Below are positions 24,267-33,191 of a stretch of DNA of 64,000 bases, in pieces; the stretch's first letter is position 1; each line of letters begins with the position of its first letter. The DNA lies in the NCBI GenBank assembly GCA_965652395.1, contig CBFGUW010000003.1, positions 1 to 64,000 on the forward strand, given 5' to 3'. The notes below the pieces were generated by a model. The model saw only the letters and a program-made list of their open reading frames with translations, searched no databases and was not told the DNA's origin. The position numbers and the translations under genes were made by a program. The DNA is from Saccharospirillum sp965652395. GTDB taxonomy: Bacteria; Pseudomonadota; Gammaproteobacteria; Pseudomonadales; Natronospirillaceae.

Positions 24267-26944
24267 GAGGCTTGTCCTTGTTCGATGGTTTCAACCAGAC
24301 GTTGCTGCAGCTCCGCCACGCGCTTGGCATCGTGCAGCGGTTCATTCTGGTTATCGACAATGAAAAAGACGTCTTCGACACGCTCGCCCAGGGTGGAAAT
24401 GCGGGCGCTCTGCATGCGCAGGTCGAGGCGCTTGAAGGTGCGGCCAATATCGGCCAGGAGGCCGGGTCTGTCCGAAGTGATGATCTGCACCACGGTGCGT
24501 TGGTTGACTGGGTCGTTGCTGACGGTGATTTCCGGCGGAATGCTGAAGTGCTTCAACCGACGTGAAATTCGACGCTGCGGCGTGGTTGTTTCTTCCGGGT
24601 CCTGAATGGCGAGCAACAGGCGGTGTTGAATATCGCGCAGCCGGGCGGGGTTGTTGCCGATGCTGTGTCCTTCTTCATCCAGCACGATAAAGGTATCGAG
24701 ACTGAAATCGGAGGCGGAGGACGTCATGATTCGTGCGTCTTGAATATCCAGCTCCAACTGATCCAGACAGGCGGCGATATCGGCAAAGAGGTGAGGGCGG
24801 TCCGGGGCGTAGATGAATATCTGGGTGGCCCCGGCGAAGCTTTGCTCGTCCGTTTCCTTGATCAGCACCAAAGGCACATTCAGCCCATGGTTGGCGATGG
24901 CACGAGTGTGCCAGGCAATGTTTTCCGGGCTTTCACGAAGGAAATAGTCGTCGCCGGGATTGTCCCAGAGCTCCAGAATTTCCTGTTCGGAATAACCGTC
25001 GTCGATGAGCAGCTTCATCGACTGGGATTTGACTTCCTCGATGCGCTCTTCCTTATCGACCGGGTTCTCCAGGCCCCGGCGCAAGGCACGCAGTGCCTCG
25101 TTATACAGCTTCTTCAGCAGCGAGGCCCGCCAACTGTTCCAGAGGTTGGGGTTGGTCGCGAAAATATCGGCGACGGTCAACACATAGAGGTAGTTCAGGC
25201 GATGGATATCTCCGACCTGTTGAGTGAAATGGTTGATCACTTCCGGGTCGGAAATATCCTGGCGCTGGGCGGTGGTCGACATCAATAAATGGTTGCGCAC
25301 CAGCCAGATCACTAGATCCGTTTCCCAGGCCGTGAGGCGGTGCCTTAACGCAAAGCGGCGTACTTCCTCCGCTCCTTCGGTGGAATGGTCGCTTCCCCGA
25401 CCTTTGCCTATGTCATGATAGAGCGCCGCCACATACACCAGCTCAACCTTGGGCAACTGATGAATGATCTTGGTCGCGATGGGGAATTCGGCGGTATTGT
25501 TGGCGTGGCGGAAGCGGCGGAGGTTGCGGATGGTGAGCAGGGTATGGGCATCGACGGTATAGACATGAAAGAGGTCGTATTGCATCTGCCCGACAATGCG
25601 ACCGAATTCCGGTAGATACAGACCCAGAATACCGTACTGATTCATCCGCATCAGGTTGGTCGAAACCCCCGCCGGGCTGCGCAACAATTCCATAAAGAAA
25701 GTGATATTGCGCAAATCCTGCCGGAACTTCCCGTCAATGCGATGCCGATTCGCGAAAATCTGCCGAAGGGTGGCCGCTCTGATGCCTTTGACTTCCGGTT
25801 GCTGGGCGCAGAGAACGAAAATCTCCATCAACGCTGAAGGCGTACGGGTGAAAACGCTATCGTCCAAAGCCTCGATATAACCGGCGCGCACCTGAAACCG
25901 GTTGTTGATCGGAATAACCTGATCGTCATCTTCGGCATGGAGAATGGCTTCATCGAAATGCTGCAGCAGCATGATGTTCAGCGCCCGCAATCGGAATACC
26001 TGACGGAAATAGTCCTGCATCAGGTGTTCCACCGCCAACTGGCCGTCTCTGTCGCTGTAGCCAAACTGTTCGGCCACCTGTTCCTGTAAATCGAACAGCA
26101 ACCGGTCTTCCGCCCGACCGCTGAAATAATGTAGCGCGTAACGAATGCGCCAGAGCGCATCCTGGCCTTCCAGCAGAGCATGATACTCAGCATCGGTCAG
26201 GAAGTTCCGTTCCACCAGGCCACCCAGGTCAGTATCGCCGAAATGGCGTTTGGCCACCCAGGCAATGGTCTGAATATCACGCAGCCCACCGGGGCCTGCC
26301 TTCACATTGGGCTCTAAATTGTATTCGGTTTCGTTGTATTTCTGGTGGCGATGAGTCTGCTCGTTCAACTTCGCCTTATAGAAATCGTCGCTGGGCCAGA
26401 TCTCATCCGGCCCCACCAGCTCCATCACCCGGGCCCTTAAAGCCTCGTTACCGGACAATGTTCGGCATTCCATCAAATTGGTGGTCACCGTGACATCGTT
26501 ACGGGCTTCCTCCTGGCAGGCCGCCAGCGTGCGGACACTATGGCCCACTTCCAGGCGGATATCCCACATCAGCGTCAAAAACGCCTGGATCGACCCCACA
26601 TTGGCTTCGATGTCCGATTCTTCGGAAAACAGCAGCAGCAGATCGATATCCGACTTGGGCAGCAGCTCACCCCGCCCATAACCACCGACAGCGATCAGCG
26701 CAATATGCTCGGCATCGTCCCATTTAAAGTGTTGCCAAGCGGCTCGAATCACTTGATCCAACGCCCAAGCCCGCCCGAAAACCAGGCTGCGTATAGGCTC
26801 GCCCTGCAAAAAGCGTCGATCCAGCGTCTGTTGCAGCTGCTCCAGCGTCCTGCGCAGCACCGGAATCGGCGCCTGCCCGGCCAAAGCGCCACAGAGCGCA
26901 TCGTAATCGACCAAATCGGTGTCGGCGTAATCGATCAGCGTCAT
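24263..26944 (-). CDS. glnD: [Protein-PII] uridylyltransferase / uridylyl-removing enzyme
   Basis: This 893-residue bifunctional sensor of nitrogen status uridylylates PII when glutamine is low and deuridylylates it when high. Domains in order: nucleotidyltransferase (GGYGRGELLPKSDIDLLLL, 87-105, with D99 and D101 as metal ligands), a linker helical region, the HD hydrolase domain (ALYHDIGKGRGSDHS), and two C-terminal ACT domains that bind glutamine (FADIAACLDQLELDI and LLADIGRTFKRLDLRM). It is downstream of and on the same strand as map, separated by 89 bases, and overlaps dapC. Confidence 0.97.
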   Translation of the reverse strand: MTLIDYADTDLVDYDALCGALAGQAPIPVLRRTLEQLQQTLDRRFLQGEPIRSLVFGRAWALDQVIRAAWQHFKWDDAEHIALIAVGGYGRGELLPKSDIDLLLLFSEESDIEANVGSIQAFLTLMWDIRLEVGHSVRTLAACQEEARNDVTVTTNLMECRTLSGNEALRARVMELVGPDEIWPSDDFYKAKLNEQTHRHQKYNETEYNLEPNVKAGPGGLRDIQTIAWVAKRHFGDTDLGGLVERNFLTDAEYHALLEGQDALWRIRYALHYFSGRAEDRLLFDLQEQVAEQFGYSDRDGQLAVEHLMQDYFRQVFRLRALNIMLLQHFDEAILHAEDDDQVIPINNRFQVRAGYIEALDDSVFTRTPSALMEIFVLCAQQPEVKGIRAATLRQIFANRHRIDGKFRQDLRNITFFMELLRSPAGVSTNLMRMNQYGILGLYLPEFGRIVGQMQYDLFHVYTVDAHTLLTIRNLRRFRHANNTAEFPIATKIIHQLPKVELVYVAALYHDIGKGRGSDHSTEGAEEVRRFALRHRLTAWETDLVIWLVRNHLLMSTTAQRQDISDPEVINHFTQQVGDIHRLNYLYVLTVADIFATNPNLWNSWRASLLKKLYNEALRALRRGLENPVDKEERIEEVKSQSMKLLIDDGYSEQEILELWDNPGDDYFLRESPENIAWHTRAIANHGLNVPLVLIKETDEQSFAGATQIFIYAPDRPHLFADIAACLDQLELDIQDARIMTSSASDFSLDTFIVLDEEGHSIGNNPARLRDIQHRLLLAIQDPEETTTPQRRISRRLKHFSIPPEITVSNDPVNQRTVVQIITSDRPGLLADIGRTFKRLDLRMQSARISTLGERVEDVFFIVDNQNEPLHDAKRVAELQQRLVETIEQGQAS

Positions 26945-27033
26945 TCACTCTTCCCACATGAAGGTGAGCCAATGGTAAACGGCTGGCCGGTCGGTGTGAA
27001 AGCCTGACCGGCCGGGCGGGTTGGGCACCCGGA

Positions 27034-27810
27034 TCAGAAGGATTCTTCGCTCCGGCGGGTCAACACCTCAACGCCATCGGCCGTCACCAGCAGGGTATGC
27101 TCCCACTGAGCCGATGGTTTGCGATCCTTGGTAATCACCGTCCAATGGTCTCCCAGAACTTTCGATTGCGGCTTACCGGCATTGATCATCGGCTCGATGG
27201 TAAAACACATACCCTCGCGCAGCTCCATGCCAGTGCCCGGCTTGCCATAATGCAGAATCTGCGGCTCTTCGTGGAAGCCCGCACCGATGCCGTGACCACA
27301 GTACTCACGCACCACGGAATAATAGTTGCCTTCCGCATGCTGTTGAATCACATGGCCGATGTCCCCCAGGCGCGTACCCGGCCGGACAATCTCGATGCCT
27401 TTATAAAGACACTCCTGAGTCACCCGAACCAAACGCTCCAAATGGGCTGGCGCCTCGCCAACGAAGAACATCTTGCTGGTATCGCCGTGGTAACCGTCTT
27501 TAATGACGGTCACATCGATATTCAGAATGTCGCCTTTCTTCAGCGCTTTGTCGTCACTCGGGATGCCATGGCAAATCACATGGTTCACCGAAGTGCAGAT
27601 AGACTTGGGGAAGGGCGGGTTGCCGTAGTTCAACGGCGCCGGAATGGCATCCTGGACGTTCACGATATGATTATGGCAGATGCGGTCCAGCTCCCCGGTG
27701 GTGACGCCGGGCTTAACATAGTCCCCGATCATCTCCAGTACTTCGGCGGCCAGGCGGCCCGCGACCCGCATCTTTTCTATTTCTTCAGCGGTCTTGATGG
27801 TAACAGGCAT
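27034..27810 (-). CDS. map: Type I methionine aminopeptidase
   Basis: This 258-residue enzyme removes the initiator methionine from nascent proteins. It has the pita-bread fold with metal ligands in DVTVIKDGYHGDTSKMF, the HGIGAGFHEEPQILHYG block and the final ENTLLVTADGVEVLT region. I choose the ATG at 27810 (GGGA upstream, MPVTIKTAEEIEKM as in homologues) over an upstream in-frame start at 27831. It is divergent from rpsB, with a large palindromic repeat element in between. Confidence 0.96.
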   Translation of the reverse strand: MPVTIKTAEEIEKMRVAGRLAAEVLEMIGDYVKPGVTTGELDRICHNHIVNVQDAIPAPLNYGNPPFPKSICTSVNHVICHGIPSDDKALKKGDILNIDVTVIKDGYHGDTSKMFFVGEAPAHLERLVRVTQECLYKGIEIVRPGTRLGDIGHVIQQHAEGNYYSVVREYCGHGIGAGFHEEPQILHYGKPGTGMELREGMCFTIEPMINAGKPQSKVLGDHWTVITKDRKPSAQWEHTLLVTADGVEVLTRRSEESF

Positions 27811-27933
27811 GCGATTCCCAAGTCGGAACATGAATAATGGCCGGGTATTCTAATGCTTTTAGGTAAAGCTTGCAGCATTGAGGGTTTCGGATGGTCGGAA
27901 GAATCCGTGAGTGGGAGTTTGTTGGTGCTGTGA

Positions 27934-28044
27934 GTGTCTGGCACCGGGTAAGGTGTCCGGGGGTGTTCGAGGCATGGATGCCGAGACCAAGCCTCCATGG
28001 AGGGATTCACGGCGACCCCGGACACCTTACCCGGTGCCAGGCAC
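27934..28044 (+). repeat. Intergenic palindromic element, copy A
   Basis: Outer arms at 27940-27962 and 28016-28038 (starting GGCACCGGGTAAGG) are perfectly complementary over 23 bases and extend with one mismatch to 27934 and 28044. The 53-base interior holds hairpin 1, GGCA-TGGA-TGCC, then the 12-base palindrome CCTCCATGGAGG, then GATTCACGGCG. Copies B and C have the same interior plan and similar length but different arm sequences. It lies between the divergent map and rpsB genes, just upstream of the rpsB promoter. Confidence 0.85.
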
Positions 28045-28077
28045 GGACCGATGGCACAAAACCACACCAAGGAAGTT

Positions 28078-28106
28078 TTGTTTTTGGCCGGGCTGTATGG
28101 TATAAA
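28078..28106 (+). promoter_or_regulatory. Probable rpsB promoter
   Basis: TTGTTT (28078-28083) and TATAAA (28101-28106) are separated by 17 bases, with TGG just before the -10 box as in extended -10 promoters. A G+C-rich GCGCGCC stretch follows, similar to stringent discriminators of ribosomal genes. The transcript would have a leader of about 165 bases before rpsB. Confidence 0.7.
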
Positions 28107-28112
28107 GCGCGC

Positions 28113-28276
28113 CGCTCTCGGGCAGACTGTCCAGAGTGTGCCGATCGACCCATTGGTCGACGGTATAACTTAACTCTCACATGCGCCGGCACATGATTCC
28201 GGGTGCCCCAGGGCCACTAGCCAGGGGGTTGGATCATGGGGCGTGTGGAGGCCTAACCCGAACAGTTGAGGACATT
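28113..28276 (+). promoter_or_regulatory. rpsB 5' leader, possible S2 autoregulatory region
   Basis: The long untranslated leader contains a stem TCGACC-CATT-GGTCGA (28145-28160), extended by CCG/CGG around a bulged A, and a G-rich second half (GCCAGGGGGTTGG) that can fold with upstream C-rich segments. Gammaproteobacterial rpsB-tsf operons are known to be repressed by S2 through a structured leader. I infer the same here from position and length only; I did not match it to a covariance model. Confidence 0.45.
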
Positions 28277-29023
28277 ATGGCTACTGTTTCTATGCGTGAC
28301 CTGCTCAAAGCAGGCGTACACTTCGGTCACCAGACCCGTTACTGGAACCCCAAGATGGGCAAATACATCTTCGGCGCCCGTAACAAGATCCACATCATCA
28401 ACCTCGAACACACCGTACCGGCACTGAACTCCGCTCTTGAGCGCGTTGGCCAAATGGCCGCCTCCAAGAACAAAGTCCTGTTCGTCGGCACCAAGCGTTC
28501 CGCCAGCAACATCGTTCGCGAAGAAGCCACCCGTGCCGGCATGCCTTATGTCGCCCACCGCTGGCTCGGCGGCATGCTGACCAACTATAAAACCATTCGT
28601 CAGTCCATCAAGCGCCTGCGCGAGCTCGAAACCGAGCGCAGCGACGGCACCTTCGACAAACTGACCAAGAAAGAACGCCTGATGCGCGAGCGCGAAATCG
28701 AAAAGCTCGAAAAAAGCATCGGCGGTATCAAAGACATGGGCGGCCTGCCGGACGCACTCTTCGTCATCGACGTAGACCATGAGCGTATCGCCATTCAGGA
28801 AGCCAACAAGCTTGGTATTCCGGTTATCGGCGTAGTCGACACCAACTCCAACCCGGACGGCGTCGACATCGTGATCCCCGGCAACGACGACGCCATCCGC
28901 GCCATCGAGATTTATGCCAGCTCCGTTGCCAATGCTGTACTCGAAGCCAAGGCCGCCAACGCGACCGAAGCTGACGGGTTTGTCGAAGTGGCAGACGAAG
29001 CCGCTGACGAATCAGCAGAGTAA
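28277..29023 (+). CDS. rpsB: 30S ribosomal protein S2
   Basis: The 248-residue protein S2 starts MATVSMRDLLKAGVHFGHQT and contains FVGTKRSASNIVREEATRAG and the VIDVDHERIAIQEANKLGIP segment. GAGGACATT precedes the ATG at 28277. S2 binds the back of the 30S subunit together with S1. A hairpin with a T-run after the gene separates it from tsf. Confidence 0.98.
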   Translation: MATVSMRDLLKAGVHFGHQTRYWNPKMGKYIFGARNKIHIINLEHTVPALNSALERVGQMAASKNKVLFVGTKRSASNIVREEATRAGMPYVAHRWLGGMLTNYKTIRQSIKRLRELETERSDGTFDKLTKKERLMREREIEKLEKSIGGIKDMGGLPDALFVIDVDHERIAIQEANKLGIPVIGVVDTNSNPDGVDIVIPGNDDAIRAIEIYASSVANAVLEAKAANATEADGFVEVADEAADESAE

Positions 29024-29050
29024 TCCGGCCTCGGCCAAGGCAATAAAAAA

Positions 29051-29069
29051 GGGGCCAAGGCCCCTTTTT
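29051..29069 (+). terminator. Terminator or attenuator between rpsB and tsf
   Basis: GGGGCC-AA-GGCCCC followed by TTTTT lies 27 bases after rpsB; A-run upstream allows use on both strands. In this operon type it probably allows partial read-through, adjusting tsf relative to rpsB. Confidence 0.8.
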
Positions 29070-29202
29070 GTTATCAGCCCAGTGCAGCGTCATGCAAAGC
29101 AAAGGATTCATCAAGCTGTATTAAGCATTGACTAACGTTGGCAACCGCCAGGCTGCACCGCACCGGCCGATCTGAACTGAACGAAACTTTGAGGAACTGA
29201 AC

Positions 29203-30069
29203 ATGGCTAACATTTCCGCGAGCATGGTGAAAGAACTGCGTGAGCGCACCGGCCTCGGCATGATGGAGTGCAAAAAGGCACTGGTTGAGTCCGACGGCGA
29301 TATCGAAGCGGCGATCGACAACCTGCGTAAGGCCTCTGGCCTGAAAGCCGCCAAGAAAGCCGGCCGTACCGCCGCCGAAGGCATCATCGTTACCCGTACT
29401 TCAGACGACAACAGCGAAGCCCTGTTGCTGGAAGTGAACAGCGAAACCGACTTCGTCGCGCGTGACGACAACTTCCTGTCTTTCGCCAACAAAGTGGCCG
29501 ATCAGGCATTCGCTACCAAACAAACCGACATCGCCGCTTTGATGGCCGACGGTTTGGAAGCCGAGCGCGAAGCGCTGGTGCAAAAGATTGGTGAGAACAT
29601 TTCCGTTCGTCGCGCTGTACTGCTGGGTGGCGAAGGCAAAACCGTAGCCACCTATGTTCACGGCGGCCGTATCGGTGTAGCGGTTGAAATGAAAGGCGGC
29701 AACGAAGAGCTGGGCCGTGATATCGCCATGCACATCGCCGCGATCAACCCGCTGTACGTCTCTCCAGAGCAGGTACCGCAGGAACTGTTGGACCGCGAGA
29801 AAGAAGTCGTCTCCGCCCAGGCCGAAAACTCCGGCAAGCCGGCTGAAATCATCGAGAAGATGGTTTCCGGCCGTCTGAAAAAGTTCGTGGCCGAAATCTC
29901 CCTGGTTGAGCAGCCTTTCGTAAAAGACCCGGACACCAAGATCGGTACCCTGGTTAAAAACGCCGGTGCTGAACTGCTGGGCTTCACCCGCCTGGAAGTG
30001 GGCGAGGGCATTGAGAAAGAAGAAGTGGACTTCGCCGCAGAAGTCGCCGCCGCTGCCAAAGGCAGCTAA
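29203..30069 (+). CDS. tsf: Elongation factor Ts
   Basis: This 288-residue factor is the nucleotide-exchange factor for EF-Tu. The N-terminal UBA-like domain (VKELRERTGLGMMECKKALV) and the EF-Tu contact motif VNSETDFVARDDNF are clear. GAGGAACTGAAC precedes the ATG at 29203. A strong terminator follows. Confidence 0.98.
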   Translation: MANISASMVKELRERTGLGMMECKKALVESDGDIEAAIDNLRKASGLKAAKKAGRTAAEGIIVTRTSDDNSEALLLEVNSETDFVARDDNFLSFANKVADQAFATKQTDIAALMADGLEAEREALVQKIGENISVRRAVLLGGEGKTVATYVHGGRIGVAVEMKGGNEELGRDIAMHIAAINPLYVSPEQVPQELLDREKEVVSAQAENSGKPAEIIEKMVSGRLKKFVAEISLVEQPFVKDPDTKIGTLVKNAGAELLGFTRLEVGEGIEKEEVDFAAEVAAAAKGS

Positions 30070-30080
30070 GGCAAAAAAGA

Positions 30081-30103
30081 GGGCAGCTTGACTGCCCTTT
30101 TTT
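30081..30103 (+). terminator. Terminator of the rpsB-tsf operon
   Basis: GGGCAG-CTTGA-CTGCCC followed by six T lies 11 bases after the tsf stop. An A-run precedes the stem, so it could act on both strands. Confidence 0.92.
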
Positions 30104-30163
30104 ATGTCCAGGGACGGACGTATGTCGCGGTGCCATGGATGGCAAGGAGCGACGATGTCCAGG
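30104..30163 (+). repeat. Partial or variant copy (F) of the palindromic element
   Basis: TGCCATGGATGGCA near 30131-30144 is a hairpin with a TGGA loop, as in copies A-C. It is flanked by TCGC and GCGA and by a direct repeat ATGTCCAGG at 30104-30112 and 30155-30163. The second hairpin and long arms are absent. It lies between the tsf terminator and pyrH. Confidence 0.4.
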
Positions 30164-30223
30164 TGCGCTTGAACCCTGTTTTGACATATCATTCGCCAAC
30201 CCTGATTTTCGGAGATATTTGCC

Positions 30224-30964
30224 ATGGCCACGAAAGACTCCCATCCGCGCTACAAGCGCATTTTGTTGAAGCTCAGCGGTGAAGCGCTGTCAGGGGAGCA
30301 GGGGTTTGGCATCGATCCGAAAGTGCTGGATCGCATGGCGCTGGAAATTGGCCAGTTGGTCGGCATTGGCGTGCAGGTCGGTCTTGTTATCGGCGGTGGT
30401 AACCTGTTTCGTGGAAAAGCCCTGCACGAAGCCGGTTTGGATCGCGTGACCGGCGATCATATGGGTATGCTGGCCACTGTGATGAATGCTCTGGCGATGC
30501 GTGACTCTCTCGAACGCTCCAATATTCGCAGTCGCGTTATGTCCGCCATTCCCATGTCCGGTATTGTCGAACATTACGACCGTCGCAGTGCCATCCGCTA
30601 TATGACCCAGGGTGACGTGGTCATCTTTTCCGCAGGCACCGGCAATCCCTTTTTCACCACCGATTCCGCCGCCTGTTTGCGTGGCATTGAAGTGGAGGCT
30701 GAGTTGGTGTTGAAGGCAACCAATGTCGATGGCGTCTACAGTGATGATCCCCGGAAAAATCCGGATGCGGTAAAATACGAACGCTTAACCTATAACGAAG
30801 CCCTGGAAAAACAGCTCGGGGTGATGGATTTGACGGCTGTCTGCCTCGTGCGGGATCATAATATGCCGGTTCGGGTATTCAATATGAACAAACCCGGCGC
30901 CCTGGTATCACTAATGGTCGGGGGTGACGAGGGGACGCTCATGGTAGAGGACATAAACGCATGA
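30224..30964 (+). CDS. pyrH: UMP kinase
   Basis: The 246-residue hexameric kinase of the amino-acid-kinase fold phosphorylates UMP to UDP. KRILLKLSGEAL, IGGGNLFRGK, GDHMGMLATVMNALAM and FSAGTGNPFFTTD are all in place. It heads the pyrH-frr-uppS cluster and overlaps frr by four bases. Confidence 0.98.
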   Translation: MATKDSHPRYKRILLKLSGEALSGEQGFGIDPKVLDRMALEIGQLVGIGVQVGLVIGGGNLFRGKALHEAGLDRVTGDHMGMLATVMNALAMRDSLERSNIRSRVMSAIPMSGIVEHYDRRSAIRYMTQGDVVIFSAGTGNPFFTTDSAACLRGIEVEAELVLKATNVDGVYSDDPRKNPDAVKYERLTYNEALEKQLGVMDLTAVCLVRDHNMPVRVFNMNKPGALVSLMVGGDEGTLMVEDINA

Positions 30965-31518
30965 TCGAAGACATTAAAAAAGAGACCGAAGCCCACAACC
31001 GCAAGGCGCTGCAAGCCCTGGACGACGGCTTCAACAAGATTCGTACTGGTCGGGCCAATCCGTCCATATTCGATGCCGTGATGGTGAACTACTATGGCAG
31101 CCCCACGCCTTTGAAACAGGTGGCCAACATTACCGTTGAAGATGGCCGTACCCTGGCTATCGTGCCCTGGGAAAAGAATCTGGTGCCGGAAATCGAAAAG
31201 GCGATCATGAAATCCGACCTGGGTTTGAACCCGGCCACGTCCGGTGACAAAATCCGCGTCGTTATGCCCGCGCTGACCGAAGAAACGCGCCGTGAAATGA
31301 TTAAAGTCGCCCGTGCCGAAGCTGAAAAAGCACGCGTTTCCATCCGTAATGGTCGCCGTGACGCCAACGCCACCATTAAAGATCTGATCAAAGAAAAAGA
31401 GCTTTCCGAAGATGAAGGCCGTCGCGCCGAGGAAGACGTCCAGAAGTTGACCGACAAGGCCATTGCCCAGGTCGAAGAGCATCTGGAATCCAAAGAGAAA
31501 GAGCTGCTGACGGTCTGA
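30961..31518 (+). CDS. frr: Ribosome recycling factor
   Basis: This 185-residue factor, with EF-G, splits the post-termination ribosome. It shows the long-helix pattern and the motifs FNKIRTGRANPSIFD and DRKARVSIRNGRRDAN-like C-terminal region. Its ATG overlaps the pyrH stop (ATGA). A hairpin follows before uppS. Confidence 0.98.
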   Translation: MIEDIKKETEAHNRKALQALDDGFNKIRTGRANPSIFDAVMVNYYGSPTPLKQVANITVEDGRTLAIVPWEKNLVPEIEKAIMKSDLGLNPATSGDKIRVVMPALTEETRREMIKVARAEAEKARVSIRNGRRDANATIKDLIKEKELSEDEGRRAEEDVQKLTDKAIAQVEEHLESKEKELLTV

Positions 31519-31538
31519 TCTGTCGGTAGGCCGCATAC

Positions 31539-31573
31539 AAAGGCAGCATGGGAGTCCATGTTGCCTTTGTTTT
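31539..31573 (+). terminator. Terminator-like hairpin after frr
   Basis: AAAGGCAGCATGG and CCATGTTGCCTTT form a 13-base stem with one G-U pair around GAGT, followed by GTTTT. It should end or reduce pyrH-frr transcription before uppS. Confidence 0.75.
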
Positions 31574-31602
31574 ATGTAACACATGTCGAATTTGGATAGC
31601 CT

Positions 31603-32358
31603 ATGATCACAGCCATTGAAGAGGGCAATACCAAAGTGCCCCGCCACGTGGCCATTATCATGGATGGGAATAACCGCTGGGCGAAGAAGCGCCTGTTGGG
31701 CGGTATTTCCGGCCATAAAGCGGGTCTCAAGTCGGTACGCTCCGTGGTTGAGAACTGTGCCCGTGCCGGGGTAGAGGTGTTGACGCTCTACGCCTTCAGC
31801 TCGGAGAACTGGCGTCGCCCGAAAGATGAAGTGAATGCCTTGATGGAACTCTTTCTGATGGCATTGAATCGCGAGGTCAAAAAGCTTCATAAGAATAATC
31901 TGAGGCTTAGGGTGATCGGCGACAAAAGCGGTTTTAGTCAGGCGATCCAGGCAGCCATTGGCAAAGCGGAAAGCATGACCGCCCACAACACCGGAATGAC
32001 GCTTGCCATCGCCGCCAACTACGGTGGGCATTGGGATATCACCCAGGCGGCGCGAAGCCTGGCCCGCGATGTTGCCTGTGGCGTGCTGACGCCCGATCAG
32101 GTGACCGAAGAGGCCCTGGGTGCCCGCGTGGCACTCGGTGATTTGCCCGCCCCCGACCTGTGCATCCGTACCGCGGGTGAGCAACGTATCTCCAATTTCC
32201 TGCTGTGGCAATTCGCCTACACCGAGTTTTATTTTACCGATGAGTACTGGCCGGATTTCGACCAGGCATCGTTGCAGCGGGCCTTTGCCAGTTACTCCGG
32301 TCGTGTACGACGTTTTGGCCGGACCGACGAGCAACTGGAACAGACCGTGAGCTCCTGA
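31603..32358 (+). CDS. uppS: Undecaprenyl diphosphate synthase
   Basis: The 251-residue cis-prenyltransferase makes C55-PP, carrier of peptidoglycan and O-antigen precursors. IIMDGNNRWAKKR carries the catalytic D21, and the C-terminal RTAGEQRISNFLLWQ is the isopentenyl-PP-binding motif. It is followed by cdsA after two bases, and a DUF368 candidate undecaprenyl-phosphate translocase is encoded at 56.7 kb. Confidence 0.97.
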   Translation: MITAIEEGNTKVPRHVAIIMDGNNRWAKKRLLGGISGHKAGLKSVRSVVENCARAGVEVLTLYAFSSENWRRPKDEVNALMELFLMALNREVKKLHKNNLRLRVIGDKSGFSQAIQAAIGKAESMTAHNTGMTLAIAANYGGHWDITQAARSLARDVACGVLTPDQVTEEALGARVALGDLPAPDLCIRTAGEQRISNFLLWQFAYTEFYFTDEYWPDFDQASLQRAFASYSGRVRRFGRTDEQLEQTVSS

Positions 32359-32360
32359 TC

Positions 32361-33185
32361 ATGCTATTTCAACGTGTAGTGACAGCCCTGGTGCTGGCAC
32401 CCTTGATGCTGGCCGGTATTTATCTGCTGCCGCCGGTCTGGTTCTCGGCCTTTATCGGTCTTATTGTCGTCCTGGGTGCCTGGGAATGGGCCAATCTCGC
32501 CGGTTTTCAAAAAATGGGGTCGCGCCTGGGGTTGGCCTTGGTAACCGCCGCCCTGTTGCTGGCTGTTTCCTGGGTACAAAATGTGACACCGGTTACCTGG
32601 CTGACTCTCACGCTGTGGTCTTTGCTGTGGTGGATCGTGGCTTTCGGATTGGTGGTTTCCTATCCCGCCAGTCAGAAATGGATCCGCCTGCGATGGGTTC
32701 GTTTGATTATCGTTGTTCCCGTGTTATTGCCTTTTTGGCTCGGGTTGAACGTCTTGAAGGGTCGCCCCGACGCTGACCTGGTATTGACCTGGTTGATGCT
32801 GCTGGTATGGGGTGCTGATATCGGCGCTTATTTCGCCGGGCGCGCCTTCGGGCGACGCAAGCTGGCACCCTCGGTCAGTCCCGGAAAGACCTGGGCGGGT
32901 GTTTATGGTGGCATGACCACCTCGATGATTATTTCGGCTGCCATTGGCCTTTGGCTCCTGGGTGACTTGAGCCGTTCCCAATGGGCACTGCTGCTGGTGC
33001 TGAGCGCGTTGGTGGTGGCCATATCCGTTCTGGGAGATCTTTGGGAAAGCCTGCTGAAACGGTATCGCGGGATCAAAGACAGTTCTCAGCTTTTACCGGG
33101 TCATGGTGGCATTCTGGACCGTATCGACAGTCTGTGCGCGGCTACGCCCATGTTTTGTCTCCTTTTGGCCCTGGTGGCGGTATAA
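32361..33185 (+). CDS. cdsA: Phosphatidate cytidylyltransferase
   Basis: This 274-residue inner-membrane enzyme has about eight membrane segments and the C-terminal CDP-alcohol signature starting SVSPGKTWAGVYGG and ending KDSSQLLPGHGGILDRIDS. It makes CDP-diacylglycerol for all phospholipids. It starts two bases after uppS, so translation is probably coupled. Confidence 0.97.
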   Translation: MLFQRVVTALVLAPLMLAGIYLLPPVWFSAFIGLIVVLGAWEWANLAGFQKMGSRLGLALVTAALLLAVSWVQNVTPVTWLTLTLWSLLWWIVAFGLVVSYPASQKWIRLRWVRLIIVVPVLLPFWLGLNVLKGRPDADLVLTWLMLLVWGADIGAYFAGRAFGRRKLAPSVSPGKTWAGVYGGMTTSMIISAAIGLWLLGDLSRSQWALLLVLSALVVAISVLGDLWESLLKRYRGIKDSSQLLPGHGGILDRIDSLCAATPMFCLLLALVAV

Positions 33186-33191
33186 CCCGGC

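Noticed and set aside
27934..28044. Palindromic elements as integron attC sites
   Set aside because: The variable palindromic arms suggested attC, but the GTTRRRY and RYYYAAC core sites are absent and the neighbours are housekeeping genes, not cassettes.
30856..32334. 492-codon antisense frame over frr and uppS
   Set aside because: It spans two strongly conserved genes and a terminator, with no ribosome site or family resemblance.
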